From contig NZ_CP098360.1 of NCBI RefSeq assembly GCF_030388245.1, positions 124,001 to 188,000 on the forward strand: a stretch of 64,000 nt of DNA. The letters run 5' to 3'. The position numbers were made by a program, and so were the translations under genes. Shown in pieces: positions 28,614-35,683 of the stretch. The stretch is from Paracoccus sp. TOH. GTDB taxonomy: Bacteria; Pseudomonadota; Alphaproteobacteria; Rhodobacterales; Rhodobacteraceae. Position 1 is the stretch's first letter, and each line of letters opens with the position of its first letter. The notes beneath the pieces were generated by a model. It saw nothing but the letters and a program-made list of their open reading frames with translations, made no database searches and had not been told where the DNA came from.

Positions 28614-28646
28614 TCGATAATCTCCCTGTTGAAGGATGTCTGACCC

Positions 28647-28671
28647 AGGGCGGGATACTTCGTCCCGCCCT
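28647..28671 (-). other. Hairpin between mgsC and gmaS
   Basis: AGGGCGGGA (28647-28655) and TCCCGCCCT (28663-28671) pair perfectly around a 7-base loop. In the direction of transcription it lies just after the mgsC stop and is not followed by a T-run. It may act as a partial stop or mRNA end-protecting element that sets GmaS levels apart from MgsABC. Confidence 0.55.
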
Positions 28672-28685
28672 TTGGCTTCATGTTG

Positions 28686-30011
28686 TCAGTATGCGGCCTG
28701 CCCGGGAACCCAGCTCGTGCCGGCCAGCGGGACGCCCGCCATGGCGGCGGCCTCGACGGTCAGGGCGCAAAGATCCTCGGGTTCGAGATTGTGGACGTGG
28801 CTCTTGCCGCAGGCGCGGGCGATGGTCTGGCATTCCAGCGTCATCACCGCCAGGTAGTTGCGCAGCCGGCGGCCGGCCTCGACCGGGTTCAGCCGCATCA
28901 TCAGCTCGGCATCCTGGGTGGTGATGCCCGCCGGGTCGCGACCCTCGTGCCAGTCGTCATAGGCGCCGGCGGTGGCGCCGAGCTTCTGGTACTCCTCTTC
29001 CCAGCGCGGGTCGTTGTCGCCAAGCGCGACCAGGGCCGCGGTGCCGATGGCCACCGCGTCGGCCCCCAGCGCCAGCGCCTTGGCCACGTCGGCGCCGCCG
29101 CGAATGCCGCCCGAGACGATCAGCTGCACCTTGCGATGCATCCCCAGATCCTGCAGCGCCTTCACCGCCGGACGGATGCAGGCCAGCGTCGGCTGACCGA
29201 CATGCTCGATGAAAACGTCCTGCGTGGCCGCGGTGCCGCCCTGCATGCCGTCCAGCACCACCACGTCGGCGCCCGCCTTCACCGCCAGCGCGGTGTCGTA
29301 ATAGGGCCGTGCGCCGCCGATCTTGATGTAGATCGGCTTCTCCCAGCCGGTGATCTCGCGCAGCTCGAGGATCTTGATCTCCAGGTCGTCGGGGCCGGTC
29401 CAGTCGGGATGGCGGCAGGCGGACCGCTGGTCGATGCCCATGGGCAGGTTGCGCATCCTGGCGACCCGCTCGGTGATCTTCTGGCCCAGCAGCATGCCGC
29501 CGCCACCGGGCTTGGCGCCCTGCCCGACCACGACCTCGATCGCGTCGGCGCGGCGCAGGTCGTCCGGATTCATGCCATAGCGCGAGGGCAGATACTGGTA
29601 GACCAGCTTTTCGGAATGGCCGCGTTCCTCGTTGGTCATGCCGCCGTCGCCGGTGGTGGTCGAGGTGCCCGCCATGGTCGCGCCGCGACCCAGCGCCTCT
29701 TTCGCATGGGCCGAAAGCGCGCCGAAGGACATGCCGGCGATGGTGATCGGGATCTTCAGCTCGATCGGCTTCTTGGCGAAGCGGGTGCCCAGCACGACCG
29801 AGGTGTCGCATTTCTCGCGATAGCCTTCCAGCGGATAGCGGCTGATCGAGGCGCCGAGAAACAGCAGGTCGTCGAAATGCGGCACGCGGCGCTTGGCCCC
29901 GCCACCGCGGATGTCATAGATGCCCGTGGCGGCGGCGCGGCGGATCTCCGAATTGATCTCGTTCGAGAAGGTCCAGCTCTGGCGCGGCAGGGTGCGAGGG
30001 GTTTGGTCCAT
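28686..30011 (-). CDS. mgsC: N-methylglutamate synthase FMN subunit (GltB central-domain-like)
   Basis: 441 residues corresponding to the FMN-binding synthase domain of glutamate synthase. Typical stretches: IPITIAGMSFGALSAHAKEA, GTSTTTGDGGMTNEERG, VVGQGAKPGGGGMLLGQKI, IYIKIGGARPYYDTALAVKA, VVVLDGMQGGTAATQ and LIVSGGIRGGADVAKALALG. With MgsA and MgsB it makes N-methylglutamate from gamma-glutamylmethylamide or methylamine plus 2-oxoglutarate/glutamate in the cytosol. It starts ten bases after the mgsB stop. In rhizobia the same trio is called GlxB/GlxC/GlxD. Confidence 0.9.
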   Translation of the reverse strand: MDQTPRTLPRQSWTFSNEINSEIRRAAATGIYDIRGGGAKRRVPHFDDLLFLGASISRYPLEGYREKCDTSVVLGTRFAKKPIELKIPITIAGMSFGALSAHAKEALGRGATMAGTSTTTGDGGMTNEERGHSEKLVYQYLPSRYGMNPDDLRRADAIEVVVGQGAKPGGGGMLLGQKITERVARMRNLPMGIDQRSACRHPDWTGPDDLEIKILELREITGWEKPIYIKIGGARPYYDTALAVKAGADVVVLDGMQGGTAATQDVFIEHVGQPTLACIRPAVKALQDLGMHRKVQLIVSGGIRGGADVAKALALGADAVAIGTAALVALGDNDPRWEEEYQKLGATAGAYDDWHEGRDPAGITTQDAELMMRLNPVEAGRRLRNYLAVMTLECQTIARACGKSHVHNLEPEDLCALTVEAAAMAGVPLAGTSWVPGQAAY

Positions 30012-30021
30012 CGTATGATCC

Positions 30022-30747
30022 TCAGTAATCGCCGGCGTGATCGACGTGGAAGTTATAGAGCTTGCGGGCCGAGCCATAGCGGCGGAACTCGGACGGGTCG
30101 GCATCGGCGCCGGCGCGCTGAAGCAGGTCGGCCAGGATCTCCAGATGCTCGGGCCGCATCTCTTTTTCGATGCAATCCGCGCCCAGCGACTTGACCTTGC
30201 CGCGCACGAACAGCCGCGCCTCGTAAAGGCTGTCGCCCAGCGCATCGCCCGCGTCGCCCAGCACCACCAGATTGCCCGATTGCGCCATGAAGGCCGACAT
30301 GTGGCCGATATTGCCATGCACGACGATGTTGATGCCCTTCATCGAGATGCCGCAGCGCGAGCTGGCATTGCCCTTGACGACCAGAAGCCCGCCATGGCCG
30401 GTGGCGCCGGCATACTGACTGGCATCGCCCTCGACCACGACGCTGCCCGAGATCATGTTCTCGGCGACCCCCGGCCCGACCGAACCGGTCACATGCACTT
30501 GCGCCTCCTTGTTCATGCCGGCGCAGTAATAGCCGGTGGAGCCCTTGATCGTCACCTCCAGCGGCGCCTGCAACCCGACCGCCAGCGCATGGGCGCCGCG
30601 CGGGTTTTCGATCACCCATTCGCCGCCGGTCTGCGCCTGAAGCGTGCTGTTGAGATCGCGCAACTCGGTCCAGGCCATGTCAATGGTCCGGGGCTGCACG
30701 CCGATGTCAAGGTCTTCGCGGATTTGCGTATTGGCCATGGTGGTCAT
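30022..30747 (-). CDS. mgsB: N-methylglutamate synthase structural subunit (GltB C-terminal GXGXG domain)
   Basis: 241 residues made largely of the right-handed beta-helix GXGXG repeats of the glutamate synthase C-terminus: VTGSVGPGVAENMISGSVVV, AGATGHGGLLVVKGNASSRC and IVVHGNIGHMSAFMAQSGNL, GDAGDALGDSLYEARLFVRG. It has no catalytic residues of its own and should bridge the amidotransferase and FMN subunits. The ATG at 30747 lies two bases from the end of mgsA, and the frame further upstream lies inside mgsA. Confidence 0.9.
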   Translation of the reverse strand: MTTMANTQIREDLDIGVQPRTIDMAWTELRDLNSTLQAQTGGEWVIENPRGAHALAVGLQAPLEVTIKGSTGYYCAGMNKEAQVHVTGSVGPGVAENMISGSVVVEGDASQYAGATGHGGLLVVKGNASSRCGISMKGINIVVHGNIGHMSAFMAQSGNLVVLGDAGDALGDSLYEARLFVRGKVKSLGADCIEKEMRPEHLEILADLLQRAGADADPSEFRRYGSARKLYNFHVDHAGDY

Positions 30748-30748
30748 G

Positions 30749-31636
30749 TCAGCGCTCCCAGAAATACACGGTGGCGGGTTCCGGTTCCCAGATGCGGGCA
30801 TCCTCGATGCCCGGCAGGTTCGCGAAGGCCCGGTATTCCGAACCGAAGGCGACGTAGCTGTCGGTCTCGGCCATCACCGCGGGCTTGCAGGCGATGGGAT
30901 CGCGCACCACGCCGAAGCCGTTCTTGGTGCCGACGACGAAGGTGAAGAACCCGTCCAGATCCTCGAGCGTGCCTTCCAGCGCCTCGCCCAGGTTGGCGCC
31001 CTCGGCCAGCCGCGAGGAGATGTAGCAGGCGGCGACCTCGGTATCGTTCTGGGTCTGCGGGACGAAGCCCTTGCGGGCCAGTTCGCGCCGCATCCGGTTG
31101 TGATTCGAGAGCGAACCGTTATGCACCAGGCACTGGTCGTCATCGGTCGAGAACGGATGCGCGCCCAGCGTGGTCACGGCGCTTTCGGTCGCCATCCGGG
31201 TATGGCCGATGCCGTGGCTGCCGGCCATCTGCCGGATGCCGAAGCGCGAGGCCACGTCCTTCGGCAGGCCGACCTCCTTGAAGATCTCCATCGACTGGCC
31301 GGCGCCCATGACGCGGATGCCCTTTTCGGACATATAGGCCCGCACCTCGGCCTCGGAGCCTTCGGGCAGGCTCAGCACGGCATGGGTGTCGACCACCCGC
31401 ATCCGCACCGGCGCACCCAGCAGCGCGTTCAGATTGTCCTCGAGCCCCTTGAACGCCTCGTCGGGCGTATCGGACTGGATCGTCATCTTGAGTCCCTGAG
31501 ACTCGTCCCCATAGATCGCGATCCCCGCGCTGTCGGGCCCGCGATCCGTCATGGAAATCAACATGTCGGTCAGCAGGTCCCCCAAGCGGGGCCGCAGATC
31601 ATCTTTTTTCAGGAACAGGCCAACGATGCCACACAT
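30749..31636 (-). CDS. mgsA: N-methylglutamate synthase amidotransferase subunit (class II)
   Basis: 295-residue class II (Ntn) glutamine amidotransferase like the first domain of glutamate synthase. The nucleophilic cysteine would be exposed after Met removal (MCGIVGLFLKK, Cys2). Other family parts are TDRGPDSAGIAIYGDE, SHGIGHTRMATESAVTTLGA, CLVHNGSLSNHNRMRRELAR and the NDTEVAACYI segment. It should release methylamine or ammonia from the amide for N-methylglutamate formation. ATG 31636 is preceded by GGAGG. It is the first gene of the mgs operon, reading away from the AT-rich region at 31680-31740. Confidence 0.91.
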   Translation of the reverse strand: MCGIVGLFLKKDDLRPRLGDLLTDMLISMTDRGPDSAGIAIYGDESQGLKMTIQSDTPDEAFKGLEDNLNALLGAPVRMRVVDTHAVLSLPEGSEAEVRAYMSEKGIRVMGAGQSMEIFKEVGLPKDVASRFGIRQMAGSHGIGHTRMATESAVTTLGAHPFSTDDDQCLVHNGSLSNHNRMRRELARKGFVPQTQNDTEVAACYISSRLAEGANLGEALEGTLEDLDGFFTFVVGTKNGFGVVRDPIACKPAVMAETDSYVAFGSEYRAFANLPGIEDARIWEPEPATVYFWER

Positions 31637-31685
31637 TAGCAACCTCCGTTCAGCTGGCGTTGAAGCCGTCACGGATCAGCTAAGA

Positions 31686-31720
31686 GTAAAAATCATTGCC
31701 TAGCAAGATATTTTTTTTAC
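31686..31720. promoter_or_regulatory. AT-rich inverted repeat in front of mgsA
   Basis: GTAAAAATCATTGC (31686-31699) faces GCAAGATATTTTTTTTAC (31703-31720); the outer GTAAAAA and inner TTGC parts are complementary. It lies about 50-85 bases before the mgsA ATG, in an AT-rich patch unusual for this DNA. It is a candidate promoter/operator, possibly for the adjacent XRE-cupin regulator; this is inference. Confidence 0.4.
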
Positions 31721-31788
31721 CCGACAGAAAATTATGCGGGCGGGAAGCAAGTCGAAGGCGTCAGAAAATGGTGTTTCTTCTCAGGAAT

Positions 31789-32436
31789 TTACTTTGACTG
31801 GGGATAGCATATCACCGACAGGTAGCGGGCCGGAAGATCGCGCAGAACTTCGGGCCCATGCGGGGCGTCGGCGTCGAAAATCAGGCTGTCGCCGGGCTCC
31901 AGATCATAGATCTGCTCGCCATGGCGATAACCGATTCTGCCCTCGAGCATGTAGAGCAGCTCGATCCCTTCATGCTGGAAGGTGGGGAAGTGGTCGCTTT
32001 CGGTGCTGAGCACGATCAGATAGGGTTCGACCACCACGCCGCTGTTGTTCGAGCCGATATGGCCCAGCAGATGATACTGGTGGCCGGCACGGGTGCCGGC
32101 GCGCTCGACCTCGACGGCGGTGCCGGACTTGACATGCATGGCGCCGCGCGGTTCCTCATAGCCCGAGAAAAGCTGGATCAGCGGCACGCGCAACGCATCG
32201 GCCAGGGTCTGCAGCGTGGTCAACGAAGGCGAGATCACCCCATTCTCGATCTTCGACAGCATGCCGACCGACAGGCCGGCCTGGCTGGCCAGTTTCGAGC
32301 CGGTCATCCGTTGCCGCTTGCGCAATTCCCGCACTTGCCGGCCGATGGCAACCTCAAGATTCTTCTCGCGGCTGTCGCGAATCGCATGGGGATTCTGCGT
32401 CAGCGAGCCATCTATCTTTGCCGTCTGGCTTACCAT
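31789..32436 (-). CDS. XRE-family regulator with C-terminal cupin sensor domain
   Basis: 215 residues: a lambda-repressor-like helix-turn-helix at about 30-85 (IGRQVRELRKRQRMTGSKLA, then AGLSVGMLSKIENGVISPSL) and a cupin beta-barrel at about 115-210 (FQHEGIELLYMLEGRIGYRH, DLEPGDSLIFDADAPHGPEV). Such SutR/PuuR-type proteins control amine or amino-acid catabolism genes by sensing small polar ligands in the cupin. It lies upstream of mgsA on the same strand and divergent from a truncated hemoglobin gene. Control of mgsABC, the hemoglobin, or both is likely but not shown. Confidence 0.88.
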   Translation of the reverse strand: MVSQTAKIDGSLTQNPHAIRDSREKNLEVAIGRQVRELRKRQRMTGSKLASQAGLSVGMLSKIENGVISPSLTTLQTLADALRVPLIQLFSGYEEPRGAMHVKSGTAVEVERAGTRAGHQYHLLGHIGSNNSGVVVEPYLIVLSTESDHFPTFQHEGIELLYMLEGRIGYRHGEQIYDLEPGDSLIFDADAPHGPEVLRDLPARYLSVICYPQSK

Positions 32437-32696
32437 TTCACGTCATTCCTTTGTTGTTCCGATCAAACAGCTTGGCGGATTTTCACAGCAAAGCCTATAT
32501 GATAGCTCGCATGGCGTGGAAGCTCCATGCGGTTTGCCGCCGCGTCGGCCATGCCGCCCCGAACGCCGCCGCCCCCGGCCGCGGTTCCCGGCGGGTTGTC
32601 CCGCGGCAGCGCCAGCCCGGTCGTCAGGGGATAATTTTTCTTGAGAGAATAATTTATTTCCTGCTAGTCTGGGAGAAGTTTCCGAGGAGGCACGCC

Positions 32697-33101
32697 ATGT
32701 ATTTTGCTGCGCAACGAAAACAGTCGATTTACGAGCAGCTGGGAGGGGACGAGGGCATCCGCGCCCTCGTCAAGGAATTCTACGACATCGTCGAACAGGA
32801 CGAGGACGCGAAAGAGCTGCATCTGCTGCATCTGCAGGGCGCCGGCGTCGCGCATTCGCGCGAGGAACAGTTCAACTACCTGTGCGGCTTCTTCGGCGGG
32901 CCACAATATTACGTCATGAAACACCGTCACGCGCGGCTGAAAGAAATCCACGCCCATGTTCCCATCGGCCCGCAGATGCGCGACCTGTGGCTGCAATGCA
33001 TGGCCAAGGCCGTCGACAGGCGGGGTATCGAGGCCGAGCTGGCGACGGTGCTGATGCGGCATTTCACCACCGCCGCCGAAAGCAGCCGCAACATGGACTG
33101 A
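32697..33101 (+). CDS. Group II truncated hemoglobin
   Basis: 134 residues with the two-over-two globin pattern of group II truncated hemoglobins: SIYEQLGGDEGIRALVKEFY at the start, CGFFGGPQYYVMKHRHARLK in the E-F region, a histidine in LKEIHAHVPI as the probable proximal ligand and MRDLWLQCMAKAV carrying the conserved Trp of helix G. Such proteins bind O2 or NO in the cytosol. GAGGAGG precedes the ATG at 32697; the frame upstream lacks globin character. It is divergent from the XRE-cupin regulator and close to oxygen-using demethylases, so O2 supply or NO protection is plausible, but the link is speculative. Confidence 0.9.
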   Translation: MYFAAQRKQSIYEQLGGDEGIRALVKEFYDIVEQDEDAKELHLLHLQGAGVAHSREEQFNYLCGFFGGPQYYVMKHRHARLKEIHAHVPIGPQMRDLWLQCMAKAVDRRGIEAELATVLMRHFTTAAESSRNMD

Positions 33102-33156
33102 CGCGGTGCGTCCGTCCGCCCCATTACCACATCCCATCAACAAAGAGGAGACGTTC

Positions 33157-33513
33157 ATGGCGATCAAGAAATTCGGTACCTACCAGACCCCCTCGGTCCA
33201 ACCGATCACCGAGGATCTGGACTGGTGGCATCCCGTCGAGGGCTCGCCCAGCATGAAGACATGGATCGAGAACCAGTCCGAGGACGGCAAGTTCCTGACC
33301 GGCTATTGGGAAGCCACGCCCGGCAGCTATCGCGTGCGCTACGACGTGGACGAGTACATCCGGATCTTCGAGGGCAAGGTGACGCTGACCGACAACGGCC
33401 AAGAGCCGCGCAGCTTCGGAGCCGGCGACACCTTCGTCATCGAGGCCGGCTTCGACGGCATCTGGAAGACCGAGGAAACCGTACGCAAGGCCTTCGCCAT
33501 CCGCGTCCGCTAG
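33157..33513 (+). CDS. Cupin-domain protein (DUF861-like)
   Basis: 118-residue single-domain beta-barrel of the cupin/DUF861 (EutQ-like) type: DLDWWHPVEGSPSMKTWIEN, GYWEATPGSYRVRYDVDEYI, IFEGKVTLTDNGQEP and FGAGDTFVIEAGFDGIWKTE. Metal-binding histidines common in other cupins are largely missing from the barrel. The start was placed at 33157 because AAGAGGAG lies just upstream. It follows the hemoglobin gene by 55 bases on the same strand and probably shares its transcript. The function of this group is unknown; sensing or binding a small polar compound is the usual suggestion. Confidence 0.8.
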   Translation: MAIKKFGTYQTPSVQPITEDLDWWHPVEGSPSMKTWIENQSEDGKFLTGYWEATPGSYRVRYDVDEYIRIFEGKVTLTDNGQEPRSFGAGDTFVIEAGFDGIWKTEETVRKAFAIRVR

Positions 33514-33575
33514 ACGGGGCGATGCCGCCGCGGCGGCGCGCCATCCGCGCCTTGCGACCGCTGCAGAACTGAAAA

Positions 33576-33607
33576 GGCCCCGGCGCTATGCCGGGGCCTG
33601 CTCTTTT
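33576..33607. terminator. Terminator between the cupin gene and the Amt-family gene
   Basis: GGCCCCGGC (33576-33584) and GCCGGGGCC (33590-33598) form a perfect 9-bp stem around GCTAT, followed by TGCTCTTTT on the plus strand and by TTTTC on the minus strand. It suits the convergent gene ends on both sides. Confidence 0.85.
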
Positions 33608-33615
33608 GCCGGGGT

Positions 33616-34983
33616 TCAGATCGGCCGGTCCGGCAGCGAGGCCGGATTGGGCTTCATCCCCCAATAGATCTCGTCGAGGCCGGTCGCCTGGTCCTCCTCG
33701 TCCACGCGCAGGCCCACCGTCTGCTTCAGGATGAAGGTCAGGACCGCCGCGGTCAGCATGCCGGCGCCGACGCAGACCAGGGCACCGACCACCTGCATGG
33801 TCACGCCGATCCGGTTGTGCTGGAAGGCATAGGGCCCCTCCTCGATGCCGAAATAGCCGCCATGCGGGGTGCCGGCCTTGATCAGCCCGACCATGATCAG
33901 CCCGTAGACGCCGGCGCCCAGGAACAGCGGAAACAGCTTGTGCTCGTCGATGCCGCGCTTTTGCGTGAACTCGTAGACGAGCCAGGCGATCACCGGCGCC
34001 GTCAGGCCGACCAGGAAGGTCTGCCAGGGCGCATAGACGTCGAAGCCCGGCGCACCGGCCACATAGCCGGACAGCGGCCCCAGCAGCAGATAGGCGTAAG
34101 AGCGCTTGCGGTAGCCGATGATCGCGCCGGTGACCGCGCCGCCCGCCCAGGCCAGGCCGTAATTGTTGAAGACGATGCCCACGCTGGTATCGGCCATGGT
34201 GACGCTGACCGCCAGCGCCTGCGGCTCGAAGAAAAACAGGCAGGACAGGATCACCAGCGGCAGGCCGGAAAAGATCGTCATCAGCCCGGTCGCGGCCAGG
34301 CCGATGCTGGGCGCGTCATAGGAGTTCACCTTGGGATGCGGCTCGAACATGCCGGGCCGCCGGCCCAGCATCGGCACCAGCACCAGCGCCATGCCGGCCG
34401 GAAACAGATAGACGAAGCCGACGCCGAAGAAGTCGTGGAAGCCGGCATTGGTCAGCGGCCCGACCGAGCCCCAGACCGCGAAGCTGAGCGCCGAGGACAC
34501 CACCGACGCCACGACCGAGGTGATGTAATAGGCCAGCGGCTTCATCCGCTCGGACACGGCGAAATGCAGCAGCACGTTGATGATGCCGGAAAAGCAGGCC
34601 AGGAAGAACACGAAGATCTGGAAGGTGTTCAGCCCCGGGAACACCGCCGGATCGACATGCTGCGCCACGCCATTGGCCAGCGCACCACCCAGCCACCAGT
34701 CCTTGAGCGAATCCGCCAGGCTCGCGCCGCCCATGACGTAATATTGCCCGGCCCAGAAGCCGAAGCCGATGACGAAATAGGCGGCGAAGCCCAGGAAAAA
34801 GCCGATGGTCTTTTCGATCGTCGAGTTGAACAGGCTGCCGTTGCGGGTGGTGCCTGCGTCGATCATCAGCAGCCCCACCACCACGAGGATCGCCCCCGCG
34901 GTGCCCGAGCCATAGATCAGGTTCTGCACCAGCGAACTGAGCGTCACCTGATCCGGATAAAGCATGGTCGTCGTTGGTTCCAT
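33616..34983 (-). CDS. Divergent Amt-family channel lacking both pore histidines
   Basis: 455-residue inner-membrane protein with about 11 hydrophobic segments and clear Amt traits: LLMIDAGTTRNGSLFNSTIE followed by TIGFFLGFAAYFVIGFGFW, and a C-terminal VGLRVDEEDQATGLDEIYWG. The conserved Asp of the DFAG motif is kept (Asp184 in GFHDFFGVGF). In canonical transporters the twin histidines follow in DFAGxTVVH and VPVHG; aligned by eye these positions are Tyr192 and Phe354. Ammonium conduction of the usual kind is therefore doubtful. Next to amine-degradation genes and a Tdm-like gene, transport of a methylated amine is plausible. AGGGAGAA precedes the ATG. Confidence 0.82.
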   Translation of the reverse strand: MEPTTTMLYPDQVTLSSLVQNLIYGSGTAGAILVVVGLLMIDAGTTRNGSLFNSTIEKTIGFFLGFAAYFVIGFGFWAGQYYVMGGASLADSLKDWWLGGALANGVAQHVDPAVFPGLNTFQIFVFFLACFSGIINVLLHFAVSERMKPLAYYITSVVASVVSSALSFAVWGSVGPLTNAGFHDFFGVGFVYLFPAGMALVLVPMLGRRPGMFEPHPKVNSYDAPSIGLAATGLMTIFSGLPLVILSCLFFFEPQALAVSVTMADTSVGIVFNNYGLAWAGGAVTGAIIGYRKRSYAYLLLGPLSGYVAGAPGFDVYAPWQTFLVGLTAPVIAWLVYEFTQKRGIDEHKLFPLFLGAGVYGLIMVGLIKAGTPHGGYFGIEEGPYAFQHNRIGVTMQVVGALVCVGAGMLTAAVLTFILKQTVGLRVDEEDQATGLDEIYWGMKPNPASLPDRPI

Positions 34984-35683
34984 TGTCGTTCTCCCTGTTT
35001 TTGTCACTGCTCCGGGACTTTTCGGCCCGGAAAACGCCTTGCGGCGCTGGTCGCGCGTCATGACAGGCGGAAATGTCCTGTCGGTCGGAGAGGTGAGAAG
35101 GCCCTTGTCTGAAATGGATCTTGCAATGGCTGATGGAGCGACGGCTTCGGCTTTCCGGCGGCCTCGACCGGCCGGCGCAGCGCGAAGGAACGCATCAAGG
35201 AATGGCGTGGATCGGATGCAGGGCTTGCGCCGCCCCGGTTCGCGCCCCGAACCGGCGGGGCAGGTTCCGCCGACCGATCCGGGACGGCCGGGCGGTGGTC
35301 GGCGATGCCCTTGCATGCGAGACAGGGGCTGGCGCTCGCCCCCGGAACTGCTTCAAAGACAGCAAAAGGGCGCGCAATCGCGCGCCCAATGCCTGTTTGC
35401 CGGTCTGATGGATACGGCAAGCGGCTTTCCGATGCGAGCCCTCCGTCCCGCAAGGCAGAAGACGGGTGCGGCGCGGGGCGGCTTGATCGCCCAGGATCGG
35501 CGCAAGCGCGATCCCACGGGCGCCCGCCCCTGGTTGCCGTCCGGTTTTGGTCGCAAGATCCTGTTCCACCTGTCAGATCCCTGTCGGTTGTGGAAGGGGC
35601 GGTGATGTTCCGTTGTTCTTGCTGTTCCGCCGGGGGATTCCGGCGCCTTCTCCTGGCTGCGTTTTCGGCTGCCGGCCCGCGCC
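34984..35683. other. Long non-coding region upstream of the Amt-family gene
   Basis: 700 bases between the Amt start and the end of the Tdm-like gene. Open frames on both strands are arginine/proline-rich and lack ribosome-binding sites, so none is reported. It holds the promoter side of the Amt gene, a terminator at 35368-35387, and an 8-bp hairpin (35676-35694) whose loop is the stop codon of the Tdm-like gene. It may include decayed coding DNA, but no protein family was recognised. Confidence 0.55.
35368..35387 (-). terminator. Intrinsic terminator on the minus strand
   Basis: GGGCGCGC and GCGCGCCC pair perfectly over 8 bp around AATC. On the minus strand TTTTGC follows. It lies about 300 bases beyond the stop of the Tdm-like gene and before the Amt gene, so it probably separates their transcripts. 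Confidence 0.7.

Noticed and set aside
35195..35569. 124-codon minus-strand frame in the gap before the Amt gene
   Set aside because: No start signal, Arg/Ala/Pro-rich composition and a terminator hairpin inside it.
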